Below are positions 19,781 to 29,904 of a DNA stretch of 64,000 bases, piece by piece (position 1 is the stretch's first letter; each line of letters opens with the position of its first letter). The notes beneath the pieces are model-generated. The model saw only the letters and a program-made list of their open reading frames with translations, had not been told where the DNA came from and made no database searches. The position numbers were made by a program, and so were the translations under genes. Source of the stretch: Hellea sp. (GTDB lineage: Bacteria; Pseudomonadota; Alphaproteobacteria; Caulobacterales; Maricaulaceae); NCBI GenBank assembly GCA_029250925.1, contig JAQXEH010000052.1, positions 1 to 64,000 of the forward strand, in the 5' to 3' direction.

Positions 19781-20953
19781 ATGAGATCATTTTTTTTAAT
19801 ATTGATAATGATGATACCTTTTGCTCCTTGTTATGGACAAGATTTAAACCTTGGGGACTTAGAAAAAATAACAGCAGCTAAAAATAAAGCACGCCTTAAA
19901 AGCGAGGCTCTTTCAAAAGAAAAGAAAGATATTTCTTCTGAGCTTTCAAGCCTTAAAAACCAACTAATTGAAACAGCATCTATTGTGAAAAGTTATGAAC
20001 TAGAAAGCATTTCTTTAGAAAAGCAAAAACTTAATTTATCGACATCCGAAAAAACTTTAAAAGAAAAGGTTTACGGTGATCAAAAAACATTAATTCGTTT
20101 GCTATCAACTTTACAGAGAATAGAGAACAACCCGCCTCCATTATCCATAAATCAGGTAAAAAATTCAGCTGAGTCTACACAAGCCGCAATTTTGGCATCC
20201 GCATTAGTTAAAGAACTTGAAAAAAGAGCAAATACACTAGCTAATAACATATCTGAACTAAAAAGGGTTCAAGATGAAGTTATGTCTAATCAGTCAAAAC
20301 TTGCTGCTAATGAGAACATACTTAAAAAACGCAAAAAAAAGATTGATCAATTAATAATTACTAAAAAAGAACTCAAAGTAAACGTAGAATATGAAGAAGA
20401 AAAAGCAATAAGAGAAGTAGAGAATTTAGCTTTAAAAGTGAATTCATTAAAAGAACTAATAGAGGCACTTGAAAAATCAGCAGCAAGTATAATACCCAGA
20501 ATTAAACCCAAAAAAATGGGGCATACTCCAAATTCAAAGGTAAACAACTCTGTATCAAATAACATTGGCGCTGAATTCTTATTACTTAAAGGTAAACTTA
20601 ATAAGCCTGTAAATGGAAAACTTACATCAAGATATGAAGGCAATAATAAAGGCTTAACTTTTTCGGCTCGCTCTAAATCGCAAGTAAATTCGCCAATAAA
20701 TGGAAAAATAGAGTTCTCAGGTGCATTTAAAAACTACGATAATATTGTCATTATAAATGCAGGTGAAGGATACTTTGTTGTATTCACAGGAATAGGAGAA
20801 ATTTTTATAAATACCGGTGAAACTACGCGTATCGGCGAGCCTTTAGGTGAAATGCCTTTTGACGAAAATAATAAAACTAATTTGTATGTTGAGTTTAGAA
20901 GAAATGGAAAAACAATAAATCCTACCCCATGGTTTACTAATATTTTAAAATAA
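19781..20953 (+). CDS. envC: EnvC-like murein hydrolase activator (degenerate LytM domain)
   Basis: Periplasmic activator of division amidases. It has a signal peptide (MRSFFLILIMMIPFAPCYG), long coiled coils from about 25 to 240, and a C-terminal M23/LytM-like domain from about 275. The usual zinc ligands are not seen: the first His position reads GLTF, the YAHL motif reads FTGI and the LHFE motif reads LYVE. A catalytically inactive LytM domain is what EnvC uses to activate amidases AmiA/AmiB, so the call is activator rather than endopeptidase. The alphaproteobacterial gene order rlmH-envC-ctpA-rppH supports it. Confidence 0.85.
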   Translation: MRSFFLILIMMIPFAPCYGQDLNLGDLEKITAAKNKARLKSEALSKEKKDISSELSSLKNQLIETASIVKSYELESISLEKQKLNLSTSEKTLKEKVYGDQKTLIRLLSTLQRIENNPPPLSINQVKNSAESTQAAILASALVKELEKRANTLANNISELKRVQDEVMSNQSKLAANENILKKRKKKIDQLIITKKELKVNVEYEEEKAIREVENLALKVNSLKELIEALEKSAASIIPRIKPKKMGHTPNSKVNNSVSNNIGAEFLLLKGKLNKPVNGKLTSRYEGNNKGLTFSARSKSQVNSPINGKIEFSGAFKNYDNIVIINAGEGYFVVFTGIGEIFINTGETTRIGEPLGEMPFDENNKTNLYVEFRRNGKTINPTPWFTNILK

Positions 20954-21073
20954 TAAAATTTAAAATATAAAATTTGCTAAACTAACTAAACCCTAAAAGC
21001 AGCTTACTCGTAAATAACCTGATAAGCTTTACATTTGACACGTCTATTATACAGTGAATACAGGAGTTAAATA

Positions 21074-22390
21074 ATGAAATATGTATTCCCACTATTCGCA
21101 CTAATATTTGCTGTATTTTTATATACCTCATCTAGTTTTAATAAAACTGCTATAGCATTTGACGGAAATACTTATGAAGACGCTTTTGAACAACTTGACT
21201 TATTTGCTGATGTCCTAGCACGTGTGAATAATGATTATGTCGCAGATATAAATAACTCAGAATTAATAGGTGAGGCTATCAATGGAATGTTACAATCATT
21301 GGATCCCCACTCTACTTATATAAACCCTAAAGAATATAAAAATTTACAAATTTCTACTTCAGGCGAGTATAGCGGGCTGGGTATGGAGGTAACCTTGGAT
21401 GAAGGATTTGTAAAAGTTATTAGCCCTATTGACGGCACGCCAGCAAAAAAGGCTGGAATTAAATCAGGTGATTACATCATAGAAATTAATGATGAAAGCA
21501 TAATTGGTTTGCCACTCTCAGAAGCTGTTGACTTAATGCGTGGTAAGCCAGGGCAGTCCGTAAAAATAACTATAGCCAGAAATAATGATGAAAAAATTGA
21601 GCTCAATCTCAAACGTGAAATAATTAAACGTCAAATAGTGTCATACAGCATAAAAGAAGGGTTAGCTTACGTGCGCATTTCCCAATTTAATGAAAATGCT
21701 TACCGTGAACTTAGTGTAGCCATATCGTCATTGAAAAAAGAAATGTCATCAGAAATACCAGGTTTAATATTAGATCTTCGAGGTAATCCAGGTGGATTGT
21801 TGGATCAATCCATTAAGGTAAGCTCAGCTTTTTTAGATGGAGGCGAAGTAGTTTCGACCAAAGGTAGGAACGAAAGCGACAACAGAAATTATAATGCTGA
21901 TATCGGTGAATTACTAAAAGGTGTTCCATTAGTTATTTTGATTGATGAGGGCTCAGCATCTGCTTCTGAAATAGTGGCTGGAGCAATTCAAGATCGAAAA
22001 CGAGGCTTGATAGTAGGAATGACATCATTTGGGAAAGGTTCGGTACAAACGGTTGTGCCTTTAAAGGGAGGAAAGGATGGTGCCATTAAACTAACAACAC
22101 AGCGTTATTACACTCCTTCAGGGGATTCCATACAAGGAAGAGGTATAACTCCTAACATATCAGTCGATTATTTACCCGAAGGTTCGAAAAAGACGAGTGC
22201 AAAAAAAGAAGCAGATTTGCCGAATACTCTGCCTATTGAAGCTGAAAAAACTCAAAAAGAAACAGATAGTACAAAGCAAATAGATTATCCACCCAATGGG
22301 TTTAAAATAGAGAGTGATTATCAATTAAAACGCTCCATAGAAATCCTCAAAAGTGGTACATATTTACATAAACTTAACAGCTCTACTTAA
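21074..22390 (+). CDS. ctpA: Carboxy-terminal processing protease, S41 family (first copy)
   Basis: Periplasmic serine protease of the CtpA/Prc type. Domains in order: signal/anchor (VFPLFALIFAVFLYTSSSF), N-terminal helical segment with LDPHSTYINPKEY, and PDZ domain at about 88-170 (GLGMEVTLDEGFVKVISPI). The protease core carries the Ser-Lys dyad: Ser in IDEGSASASEIVAGA near 303, Lys in SFGKGSVQTV near 328. The C-terminal region is Lys/Glu-rich. The length of 438 is normal. It is directly followed (zero spacing) by a paralogue. Confidence 0.93.
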   Translation: MKYVFPLFALIFAVFLYTSSSFNKTAIAFDGNTYEDAFEQLDLFADVLARVNNDYVADINNSELIGEAINGMLQSLDPHSTYINPKEYKNLQISTSGEYSGLGMEVTLDEGFVKVISPIDGTPAKKAGIKSGDYIIEINDESIIGLPLSEAVDLMRGKPGQSVKITIARNNDEKIELNLKREIIKRQIVSYSIKEGLAYVRISQFNENAYRELSVAISSLKKEMSSEIPGLILDLRGNPGGLLDQSIKVSSAFLDGGEVVSTKGRNESDNRNYNADIGELLKGVPLVILIDEGSASASEIVAGAIQDRKRGLIVGMTSFGKGSVQTVVPLKGGKDGAIKLTTQRYYTPSGDSIQGRGITPNISVDYLPEGSKKTSAKKEADLPNTLPIEAEKTQKETDSTKQIDYPPNGFKIESDYQLKRSIEILKSGTYLHKLNSST

Positions 22391-23734
22391 ATGATGAACT
22401 TTTTTTTAAAGATTGAAGTCCATAAGATTATCTCCATCATAATAGTAGCTTTATTCTTTACTCTGTGGTGCCCATCTTTAGTTGCCAAAGCACAGGTTAG
22501 TAATAATAACCTTACTCTTGAGAAGCTAGAGCTGTTTGCGAATGTCTTCTACCACATTCGTGAAAATTATGTAGATGAAACAGATGATGAGGTGCTTATC
22601 CAGTCAGCATTGAATAGTGCTTTAAATTCATTAGACCCACACTCTGGGTTCAGCAACGCCTCTGATTTTCTAGAGCAAAAAAAAACTGAAAAAAGAGAAT
22701 ATGGTGGTTTAGGCATAGAGGTTTCACTCGAAAATGGAATCATCAAAGTAAACCACGCTATAAAAGATGGACCAGCATATATGTCAGGAATTCGTAAAGG
22801 TGATATGATCTCCTCTGTCGGGGGAGAGCCTGTAAAGGGGAAAACACTTGGAAAAGCAGTAGCGGGTATGAGGGGGGCCGCGGGCGAACCAATAAAACTG
22901 ATAATATTAAAACCAGACGATACCGAAGTTGAACTCAAAGTTGTTAGGCAAATAGTGCGCGGAAGAGCAGTAAGACACAGAATTGAAAAAGGTTATGGTT
23001 ATGTATACATAGAAACTTTCAATAACTCCAAATTAACCGACGATTTAATTGATGCACTTAATTCAATAACAAAGGGACTTAATGGAGATCTGCCAGGCTT
23101 GATAATTGATCTGCGAGGCAACCGCGGTGGTTTACTTGATCAATCTGTTAAAGTTTCAAGCTTATTTTTAGATGGTGGCGAGGTTTTATCTGCTAAGGGA
23201 AAAAAACTACAAGATACCCAGAGGTATCATGCTGAGCAAGGTGAGTTGTTCCCCGACACACCAATTGTAATTATAATAAATTCTGGATCTGCTTCTGCTG
23301 CAGAAATTGTGGCTGGAGCACTACAAGATAGGGGCAGAGCTGTAGTCATTGGTCGGCGTAGTTTTGGGAAAGGCTCTGTACAGTCTGTTATACCATTATC
23401 AAGAGACAAAGGTGCACTAAAAATAACAACTCAGCGCTATTATACTCCCTCTGGAAAATCTATCCAGGGGAGAGGTATTATGCCAGATGTATTGGTCGCT
23501 ATTACATCTGATACGGGAAAAATAAAAAAACGATTAAGAGAAGACAGCCTTCCGAACTCTCTATCAAATAAAGATGATACAAACTTCAATGAGGTATACA
23601 AAGAAATTATTTACCCTGGTGATGACTGGAATTCTTCAGATGATTTCCAGCTACATAAAGCAATTGAGTTATTATCTCTCGAACAATATGATGAGATAAT
23701 TGAGAGAAACATGAATATAGAAAATTTTAGCTAA
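22391..23734 (+). CDS. Carboxy-terminal processing protease, S41 family (second, tandem copy)
   Basis: Second complete S41 protease starting at the base after the upstream ctpA stop. It has its own signal peptide (IISIIIVALFFTLWCPSLVAKAQ), the LDPHSGFSNASDF segment, and a PDZ domain (GLGIEVSLENGIIKV). The dyad is intact: Ser in INSGSASAAEIVAGA, Lys in SFGKGSVQSV. The two proteins share the same architecture and many identical blocks, so they arose by duplication, but they are clearly diverged. Other alphaproteobacteria usually have a single ctpA here, followed by a divergent polysaccharide deacetylase gene before rppH; that gene is not seen. Confidence 0.92.
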   Translation: MMNFFLKIEVHKIISIIIVALFFTLWCPSLVAKAQVSNNNLTLEKLELFANVFYHIRENYVDETDDEVLIQSALNSALNSLDPHSGFSNASDFLEQKKTEKREYGGLGIEVSLENGIIKVNHAIKDGPAYMSGIRKGDMISSVGGEPVKGKTLGKAVAGMRGAAGEPIKLIILKPDDTEVELKVVRQIVRGRAVRHRIEKGYGYVYIETFNNSKLTDDLIDALNSITKGLNGDLPGLIIDLRGNRGGLLDQSVKVSSLFLDGGEVLSAKGKKLQDTQRYHAEQGELFPDTPIVIIINSGSASAAEIVAGALQDRGRAVVIGRRSFGKGSVQSVIPLSRDKGALKITTQRYYTPSGKSIQGRGIMPDVLVAITSDTGKIKKRLREDSLPNSLSNKDDTNFNEVYKEIIYPGDDWNSSDDFQLHKAIELLSLEQYDEIIERNMNIENFS

Positions 23735-23753
23735 TGAAAATGGTAAAAGACCT

Positions 23754-24224
23754 GTGAACTATCGACCAGCTGTGGGTGCAGCTATATTTAATAAAGATGG
23801 CCATATATGGCTGGGAAAAAGGTATGGTAAAAACGGCCTGTTTAGTTGGCAAATGCCTCAGGGTGGTATTGATAAAGGTGAGACACCAGAGTTTGCTGTA
23901 AAGAGAGAGGTTTATGAAGAAACAGGTATCTCTGATAATTTGATTATCAAAATCGGGGAAATAGATGAATGGTTATATTACAATATTCCTTTTAGCCTTC
24001 AAAAAAAAGACACTGCTGACAAATGGATAGGACAGAAACAAAGATGGTTTGCGTTCAGATTTCATGGTGAAGATAAGGAAATTAACTTAAAAATTCAAGA
24101 TAAACAAGAATTCTCTGAATGGAAATGGGTACCTCTATCAGAAATTGAGTCAAAAGTTATTCCGTTTAAACAGGCTACTTACAATAGAATAGCAAAGGAC
24201 TTTATGAAATATTCAGATATTTAA
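23754..24224 (+). CDS. rppH: RNA pyrophosphohydrolase RppH
   Basis: Nudix hydrolase that removes pyrophosphate from mRNA 5' ends and initiates decay. A complete Nudix box, GGIDKGETPEFAVKREVYEE, lies at about 37-56. The opening NYRPAVGAAIFNKDGHIWLGKR and the IGQKQRWFAFRF segment are specific to RppH rather than to generic Nudix proteins. It has 156 residues. It starts with GTG; the nearby ATG at 23734 is out of frame and hits a stop after seven codons. Confidence 0.95.
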   Translation: MNYRPAVGAAIFNKDGHIWLGKRYGKNGLFSWQMPQGGIDKGETPEFAVKREVYEETGISDNLIIKIGEIDEWLYYNIPFSLQKKDTADKWIGQKQRWFAFRFHGEDKEINLKIQDKQEFSEWKWVPLSEIESKVIPFKQATYNRIAKDFMKYSDI

Positions 24225-24241
24225 GTATTTAGCATCAACAA

Positions 24242-24784
24242 TTAAAGTGGCATCAGTTCTTTGTGCTTAGCCAAAGGCTTAGTAACGAATATACTATCTC
24301 CCTGACGAATTATACCACCAGTAATTACAACAGCCATTACTCCAGATTTATAACGCAATGTTCCGTCTGATTTTCTTTCAATCACAGATTCCAGTAAATT
24401 AGGATGAATTTTATTTAACTTATAACATGGTTTGCGAAGTCCGGTTAACTTAAGCGTAACGTTTCCTATGCGCAGGATAGTATCCAGTGGCAATCTAAGT
24501 AAATCAATGCCGCCCGTAACAACATTTTCTCCCATTTGCCCTGCTAAAATCTTTATATCTTTTTTTTTCAACTCAATAAATAATTCAGACTGAATTAAAT
24601 GCACCTGACGTAAGTTCGAAAGACCCGGTGTCTTCTTTTTATCATACAAATGTTGAACTGTCTCACCAGCATGCGCATCTCCCTCCACACCAAAATTGGC
24701 TAAAAGGGTAATTTCATGTTTTACAATTTTAGAAAAATTGTGCTTTTCATCGGAAGCAACAGCAATGACTTCCCCGATAGACAA
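24242..24784 (-). CDS. MOSC-domain protein
   Basis: Single-domain MOSC protein of 180 residues, related to the C-terminal domain of molybdenum cofactor sulfurase and to YiiM-like proteins. The motif GVEGDAHAGETVQH lies near 33, GQMGENVVTGGIDLL near 83, and the conserved cysteine in LRKPCYKLNKI near 117, the residue thought to carry sulfur. Substrate and partner are unknown. It follows atpC on the same strand after two bases and is convergent with rppH. It may be a passenger at the end of the F1 operon. Confidence 0.88.
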   Translation of the reverse strand: MSIGEVIAVASDEKHNFSKIVKHEITLLANFGVEGDAHAGETVQHLYDKKKTPGLSNLRQVHLIQSELFIELKKKDIKILAGQMGENVVTGGIDLLRLPLDTILRIGNVTLKLTGLRKPCYKLNKIHPNLLESVIERKSDGTLRYKSGVMAVVITGGIIRQGDSIFVTKPLAKHKELMPL

Positions 24785-24786
24785 GT

Positions 24787-25179
24787 TTAATTAGCTAACA
24801 CTTCTTGGAGACCATCAAGATTCTGTTGCATGGATAAAGCTGCTTCTCCTTCAAGAGAAACTAAGGATTCTCTGGCAAATTCAATATCATTTTTTATTTC
24901 TTCGCGATCAATATCATCTATAAGACAGGCTTTTTCTGCTAGTATAATTAACTCCCCTGTTGTTACATCAGCGAAACCACCTTGCACAAAAAATTTTACA
25001 TTTTCGTCAGAAAGATGTACATTAATAATACCAGTCCTGATGGCCGCCATTAAGGGTGCATGCATAGGGTGTATACCCATATCACCCTCAGTTCCAGGAA
25101 CATCAACATGAATTACCTCACCACTGAAAAGTTCGCTTTCAGGTGATACTAATGAAAATTTTAGAGTTGAAGACATCAA
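24787..25179 (-). CDS. atpC: ATP synthase F1 subunit epsilon
   Basis: Central-stalk regulatory subunit. The N-terminal beta-sandwich carries LKFSLVSPESELFSGEV and GTEGDMGIHPMHAPLM. The short C-terminal helical part (DIEFARESLVSLEG) is complete for an alphaproteobacterial epsilon of 130 residues. It is the last ATP-synthase gene of atpHAGDC, 12 bp after atpD. Confidence 0.95.
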   Translation of the reverse strand: MMSSTLKFSLVSPESELFSGEVIHVDVPGTEGDMGIHPMHAPLMAAIRTGIINVHLSDENVKFFVQGGFADVTTGELIILAEKACLIDDIDREEIKNDIEFARESLVSLEGEAALSMQQNLDGLQEVLAN

Positions 25180-25191
25180 ATGGAACCTTAT

Positions 25192-26715
<1,524 letters not shown>

Positions 26716-26723
26716 CTAGCTAT

Positions 26724-27623
26724 TTAAAGCGCTTCAGCGCCGGAAATAATCTCAATTAATTCAGATGTAATCTGAGCTTGTCGAGTTCGGTTAAATGTTA
26801 ATGTTAATTTATCAATCATGTCGCCCGCGTTACGCGTTGCATTATCCATTGCAGTCATTTTAGAACCCATCTCGCCAGCTTGGTTTTCTAAAAGTGCAGT
26901 AAATATCTGAGTATTAATATTTCTAGGAAGCAATACACGAAGAATTCCTACTTCGTCTGGTTCGTAAGAATATATTGACCCGTCAAGTTTTGTATCGGAA
27001 ACTGGTGATGGTGAGCTAGCATCCAAATCAACAGATGCAGGTATGATTGTCTTAGAAATAGCATTTTGCGTCATTACGTTTTCAAATTCAGAGTATATAA
27101 GTTTACATATGTCAAATTCATTATTTTCAAACATTTCCGTAATTTGACTACCAATTTTTTGGGATATTCCTGAGTGAATCTTACGCTCTTCCTTAAGTGA
27201 GACGTTGTGTACAATCTTATTAGCATGAGCTCTTTTCAGCTGGTCATAACCTTTTTTACCAATAAGAAAGAGCTTAACTGTTTTTCCCTGCTTCTCTAAA
27301 TCAAGTATTTCCTGATTAGCTTTTCTTACTATATTAGTGTTAAAGCCACCACATAAACCTCTATCGGCTGTGGCTACTACTAAGAGAAAAATATCTGTTT
27401 TTCCATTACCTTTGAGTAATTCAGGAGTGTCTCCAACATTCATCATAGAACTAGCTAAATTCTTGATTACTGAGTCAATTCTTTCTGAATAAGGGCGCGA
27501 TTTTTCTGCTGCCTCCTGAGCCTTTCGCAGCTTTGCAGCTGCAACCATTTGCATGGCCTTAGTGATCTTTTGAGTGTTTTTTACACTTTTGATCCTGTTC
27601 TGGAGGTCTTTTAAAGACGCCAT
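26724..27623 (-). CDS. atpG: ATP synthase F1 subunit gamma
   Basis: Rotor shaft of F1. The N-terminal helix has the diagnostic MASLKDLQNRIKSVKNTQKITKAMQMVAAAKLRKAQ, read here as adjoining short motifs. The middle has TADRGLCGGFN near 86. The C-terminal helix has MTAMDNATRNAGDMIDKL and NRTRQAQITSELIEI. The length of 299 is standard and it lies between atpA and atpD. Confidence 0.97.
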   Translation of the reverse strand: MASLKDLQNRIKSVKNTQKITKAMQMVAAAKLRKAQEAAEKSRPYSERIDSVIKNLASSMMNVGDTPELLKGNGKTDIFLLVVATADRGLCGGFNTNIVRKANQEILDLEKQGKTVKLFLIGKKGYDQLKRAHANKIVHNVSLKEERKIHSGISQKIGSQITEMFENNEFDICKLIYSEFENVMTQNAISKTIIPASVDLDASSPSPVSDTKLDGSIYSYEPDEVGILRVLLPRNINTQIFTALLENQAGEMGSKMTAMDNATRNAGDMIDKLTLTFNRTRQAQITSELIEIISGAEAL

Positions 27624-27636
27624 TCTACTTACCTAA

Positions 27637-29169
27637 CTAAGCTTCAAACTGTTTTGAGAATGCATCTAGGGCGGACTTAAGTCGATCTTCGATACCTTCA
27701 GTTAGTTTCTTTTGAGATGCAATATCAGAAAGCAAAGACTTTTGCTCACTCTTTAAAAATGTCAGCAGGTTTGATTCGTAACGTTGAACGGACTTAACGG
27801 GTATAGCATCCAGATAACCGCGGGTACCAGCGTAAATTACTGCAACTTGTTCCTCCACCTGCAACGGAGAGAACTGAGGCTGTTTTAACAACTCTGTCAA
27901 CCGTTCACCACGGGCTAACAAAGCTTGAGTTGAAGCATCCAAATCTGATCCAAACTGAGCAAAAGCTGCCATTTCCCTATATTGGGCTAATTCACCTTTA
28001 ATAGGTCCAGCTACTTGTTTCATCGCTTTTATCTGCGCGGAGGAACCGACACGCGATACAGATAGTCCAACATTTAAAGCTGGTCTTATGCCCTGGAAGA
28101 ATAAATCTGTTTCCAAGAAAATTTGACCATCAGTAATAGATATAACATTAGTAGGAATAAAAGCTGATACGTCATTACCCTGAGTTTCAATTATTGGGAG
28201 AGCAGTCAGTGAACCGCTTCCGTTGTCTGAGTTTAGCTTAGCGGCTCTTTCCAATAGACGTGAATGTAGATAAAACACGTCTCCTGGATAAGCTTCTCTA
28301 CCTGGCGGGCGTCTTAGCAGAAGTGACATTTGCCTGTAGGCAACAGCTTGCTTTGATAGATCATCATAAATTATCAATCCGTGCATACCGTTATCTCTAA
28401 AGTATTCACCCATAGCGCATCCCGCAAAGGGAGCTAGGAACTGAAGCGGGGCTGGCTCAGATGCAGTAGCGGCAACAATTATAGAGTAATCCATCGCGCC
28501 ATTTTCTTCCAAAGTTTTCACAAGCTGGGCCACTGTTGAACGCTTTTGACCAATCACCACATATATGCAATACAGTTTGTCGTTTTCACGATCTTCATCA
28601 AATGCAGCCTTTTGGTTGAGTATGGCATCGACAGCAACAGCTGTTTTTCCTGTTTGTCTATCACCAATAATTAACTCACGCTGCCCGCGGCCGACTGGTA
28701 TCAAGGCGTCAATGGCTTTAATTCCGGTTTGTACTGGCTCATGAACGCCTTGTCGTGGCATAATCCCAGGAGCTTTTACATCAACACGTCTGCGTTCTGT
28801 AGATTTGATGGGCCCTTTTCCGTCAATAGGCTCTCCTAGTGGGTTCACTACCCTACCCAGTAACCCTTTTCCGACTGGAACATCCACAATTTCGCCAAGT
28901 CGTTTAACTGTATCGCCTTCTTTTATTCCCCTATCATCACCAAATATAACAGCGCCAACATTGTCATTTTCGAGATTTAACGCCATCCCTTTGATGCCTC
29001 CCGGAAACTCAACCATTTCACCGGCACCGACACTATCAAGTCCGTATATACGGGCAATACCGTCACCAACAGATAGCACCTGACCAACATCAGAAACCTT
29101 AGCTTCTTTACCAAAGTCCTTGATTTGCTTTTTTAAAATATTGGAAATTTCCGCAGCACGAATATCCAT
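27637..29169 (-). CDS. atpA: ATP synthase F1 subunit alpha
   Basis: Non-catalytic nucleotide-binding subunit. P-loop [14 protein letters not shown] near 169, [19 protein letters not shown] just before it, and [21 protein letters not shown] near 285. The family C-terminal region has [18 protein letters not shown]. At 510 residues it is full length. It is four bases downstream of atpH. Confidence 0.98.
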   Translation of the reverse strand: MDIRAAEISNILKKQIKDFGKEAKVSDVGQVLSVGDGIARIYGLDSVGAGEMVEFPGGIKGMALNLENDNVGAVIFGDDRGIKEGDTVKRLGEIVDVPVGKGLLGRVVNPLGEPIDGKGPIKSTERRRVDVKAPGIMPRQGVHEPVQTGIKAIDALIPVGRGQRELIIGDRQTGKTAVAVDAILNQKAAFDEDRENDKLYCIYVVIGQKRSTVAQLVKTLEENGAMDYSIIVAATASEPAPLQFLAPFAGCAMGEYFRDNGMHGLIIYDDLSKQAVAYRQMSLLLRRPPGREAYPGDVFYLHSRLLERAAKLNSDNGSGSLTALPIIETQGNDVSAFIPTNVISITDGQIFLETDLFFQGIRPALNVGLSVSRVGSSAQIKAMKQVAGPIKGELAQYREMAAFAQFGSDLDASTQALLARGERLTELLKQPQFSPLQVEEQVAVIYAGTRGYLDAIPVKSVQRYESNLLTFLKSEQKSLLSDIASQKKLTEGIEDRLKSALDAFSKQFEA

Positions 29170-29172
29170 GAA

Positions 29173-29730
29173 CTATACCTCTTTTAGGGCTATTTTAAGA
29201 TCCTCAAGTTTAGTCTTGAGAGAACTATCGTAAAGTCGAGACCCAACCCGCACGATGAAACCACCTAGCAAGTCGGGATCGACACTTGTTTCAACATCGA
29301 CCTCTCGGCCGAGTGTTTTCTTTAAATTCGATTTAATTTCTTTTAATTGAGCAGTAGTCAGAGGCCTTGCGCTTGTGAGTTTGGCCAACTGCGTGCCTTT
29401 TCTATTTGCGACCAATCCTTGAAAAAAAGAAAGGATATCCAGCAAATCATGCGAACGGCGATTCTTGCTGACAGTGCCAATGAACTGTGTTGATAATTTA
29501 CTCAAACTCGCTGCTTTGGCAATAGACGTGAGAACTTCCACTTTTATATCTACATCAATAACAGGACTAGAAATAGCTTTCTGCAGATCCTTGGATTTCA
29601 ATAATATTGTCTTTAGGTTTGCAACATCATTCTCTATAATTTTCAATGACTTAGACTCACAAGCGAGATCAAGTAAAGCTTGAGCGTAGCGCTTAGATGC
29701 TTCCCCAGTGATGACTTCAATTTGTGACAC
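29173..29730 (-). CDS. atpH: ATP synthase F1 subunit delta
   Basis: Peripheral-stalk (OSCP-like) subunit that ties F1 alpha to the b/b' dimer. Family motifs are ASKRYAQALLDLA at about 11-23, LSTQFIGTVSKNRR near 78, and the C-terminal DPDLLGGFIVRVGSRLYDSSLKTKL. It has 185 residues and is the first gene of the F1 operon; transcription must start in the 174 bp between it and priA, but I could not define a convincing promoter there. Confidence 0.95.
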   Translation of the reverse strand: MSQIEVITGEASKRYAQALLDLACESKSLKIIENDVANLKTILLKSKDLQKAISSPVIDVDIKVEVLTSIAKAASLSKLSTQFIGTVSKNRRSHDLLDILSFFQGLVANRKGTQLAKLTSARPLTTAQLKEIKSNLKKTLGREVDVETSVDPDLLGGFIVRVGSRLYDSSLKTKLEDLKIALKEV

Positions 29731-29904
29731 TATGTAGAGCCTATTATTGTTAAGCTGCTTTTAAAAACAACCCGAAGAAAAAGTAGAGTATGAGCATAAT
29801 TAAAATCAAACTCTTAAAGTTGGTGCGGGCTTTAACATGACTATTTTTAAAAGCCAAGACTCAATAGACTGCGGCAATATGGCATGGTTTAATTATTATT
29901 GAAA

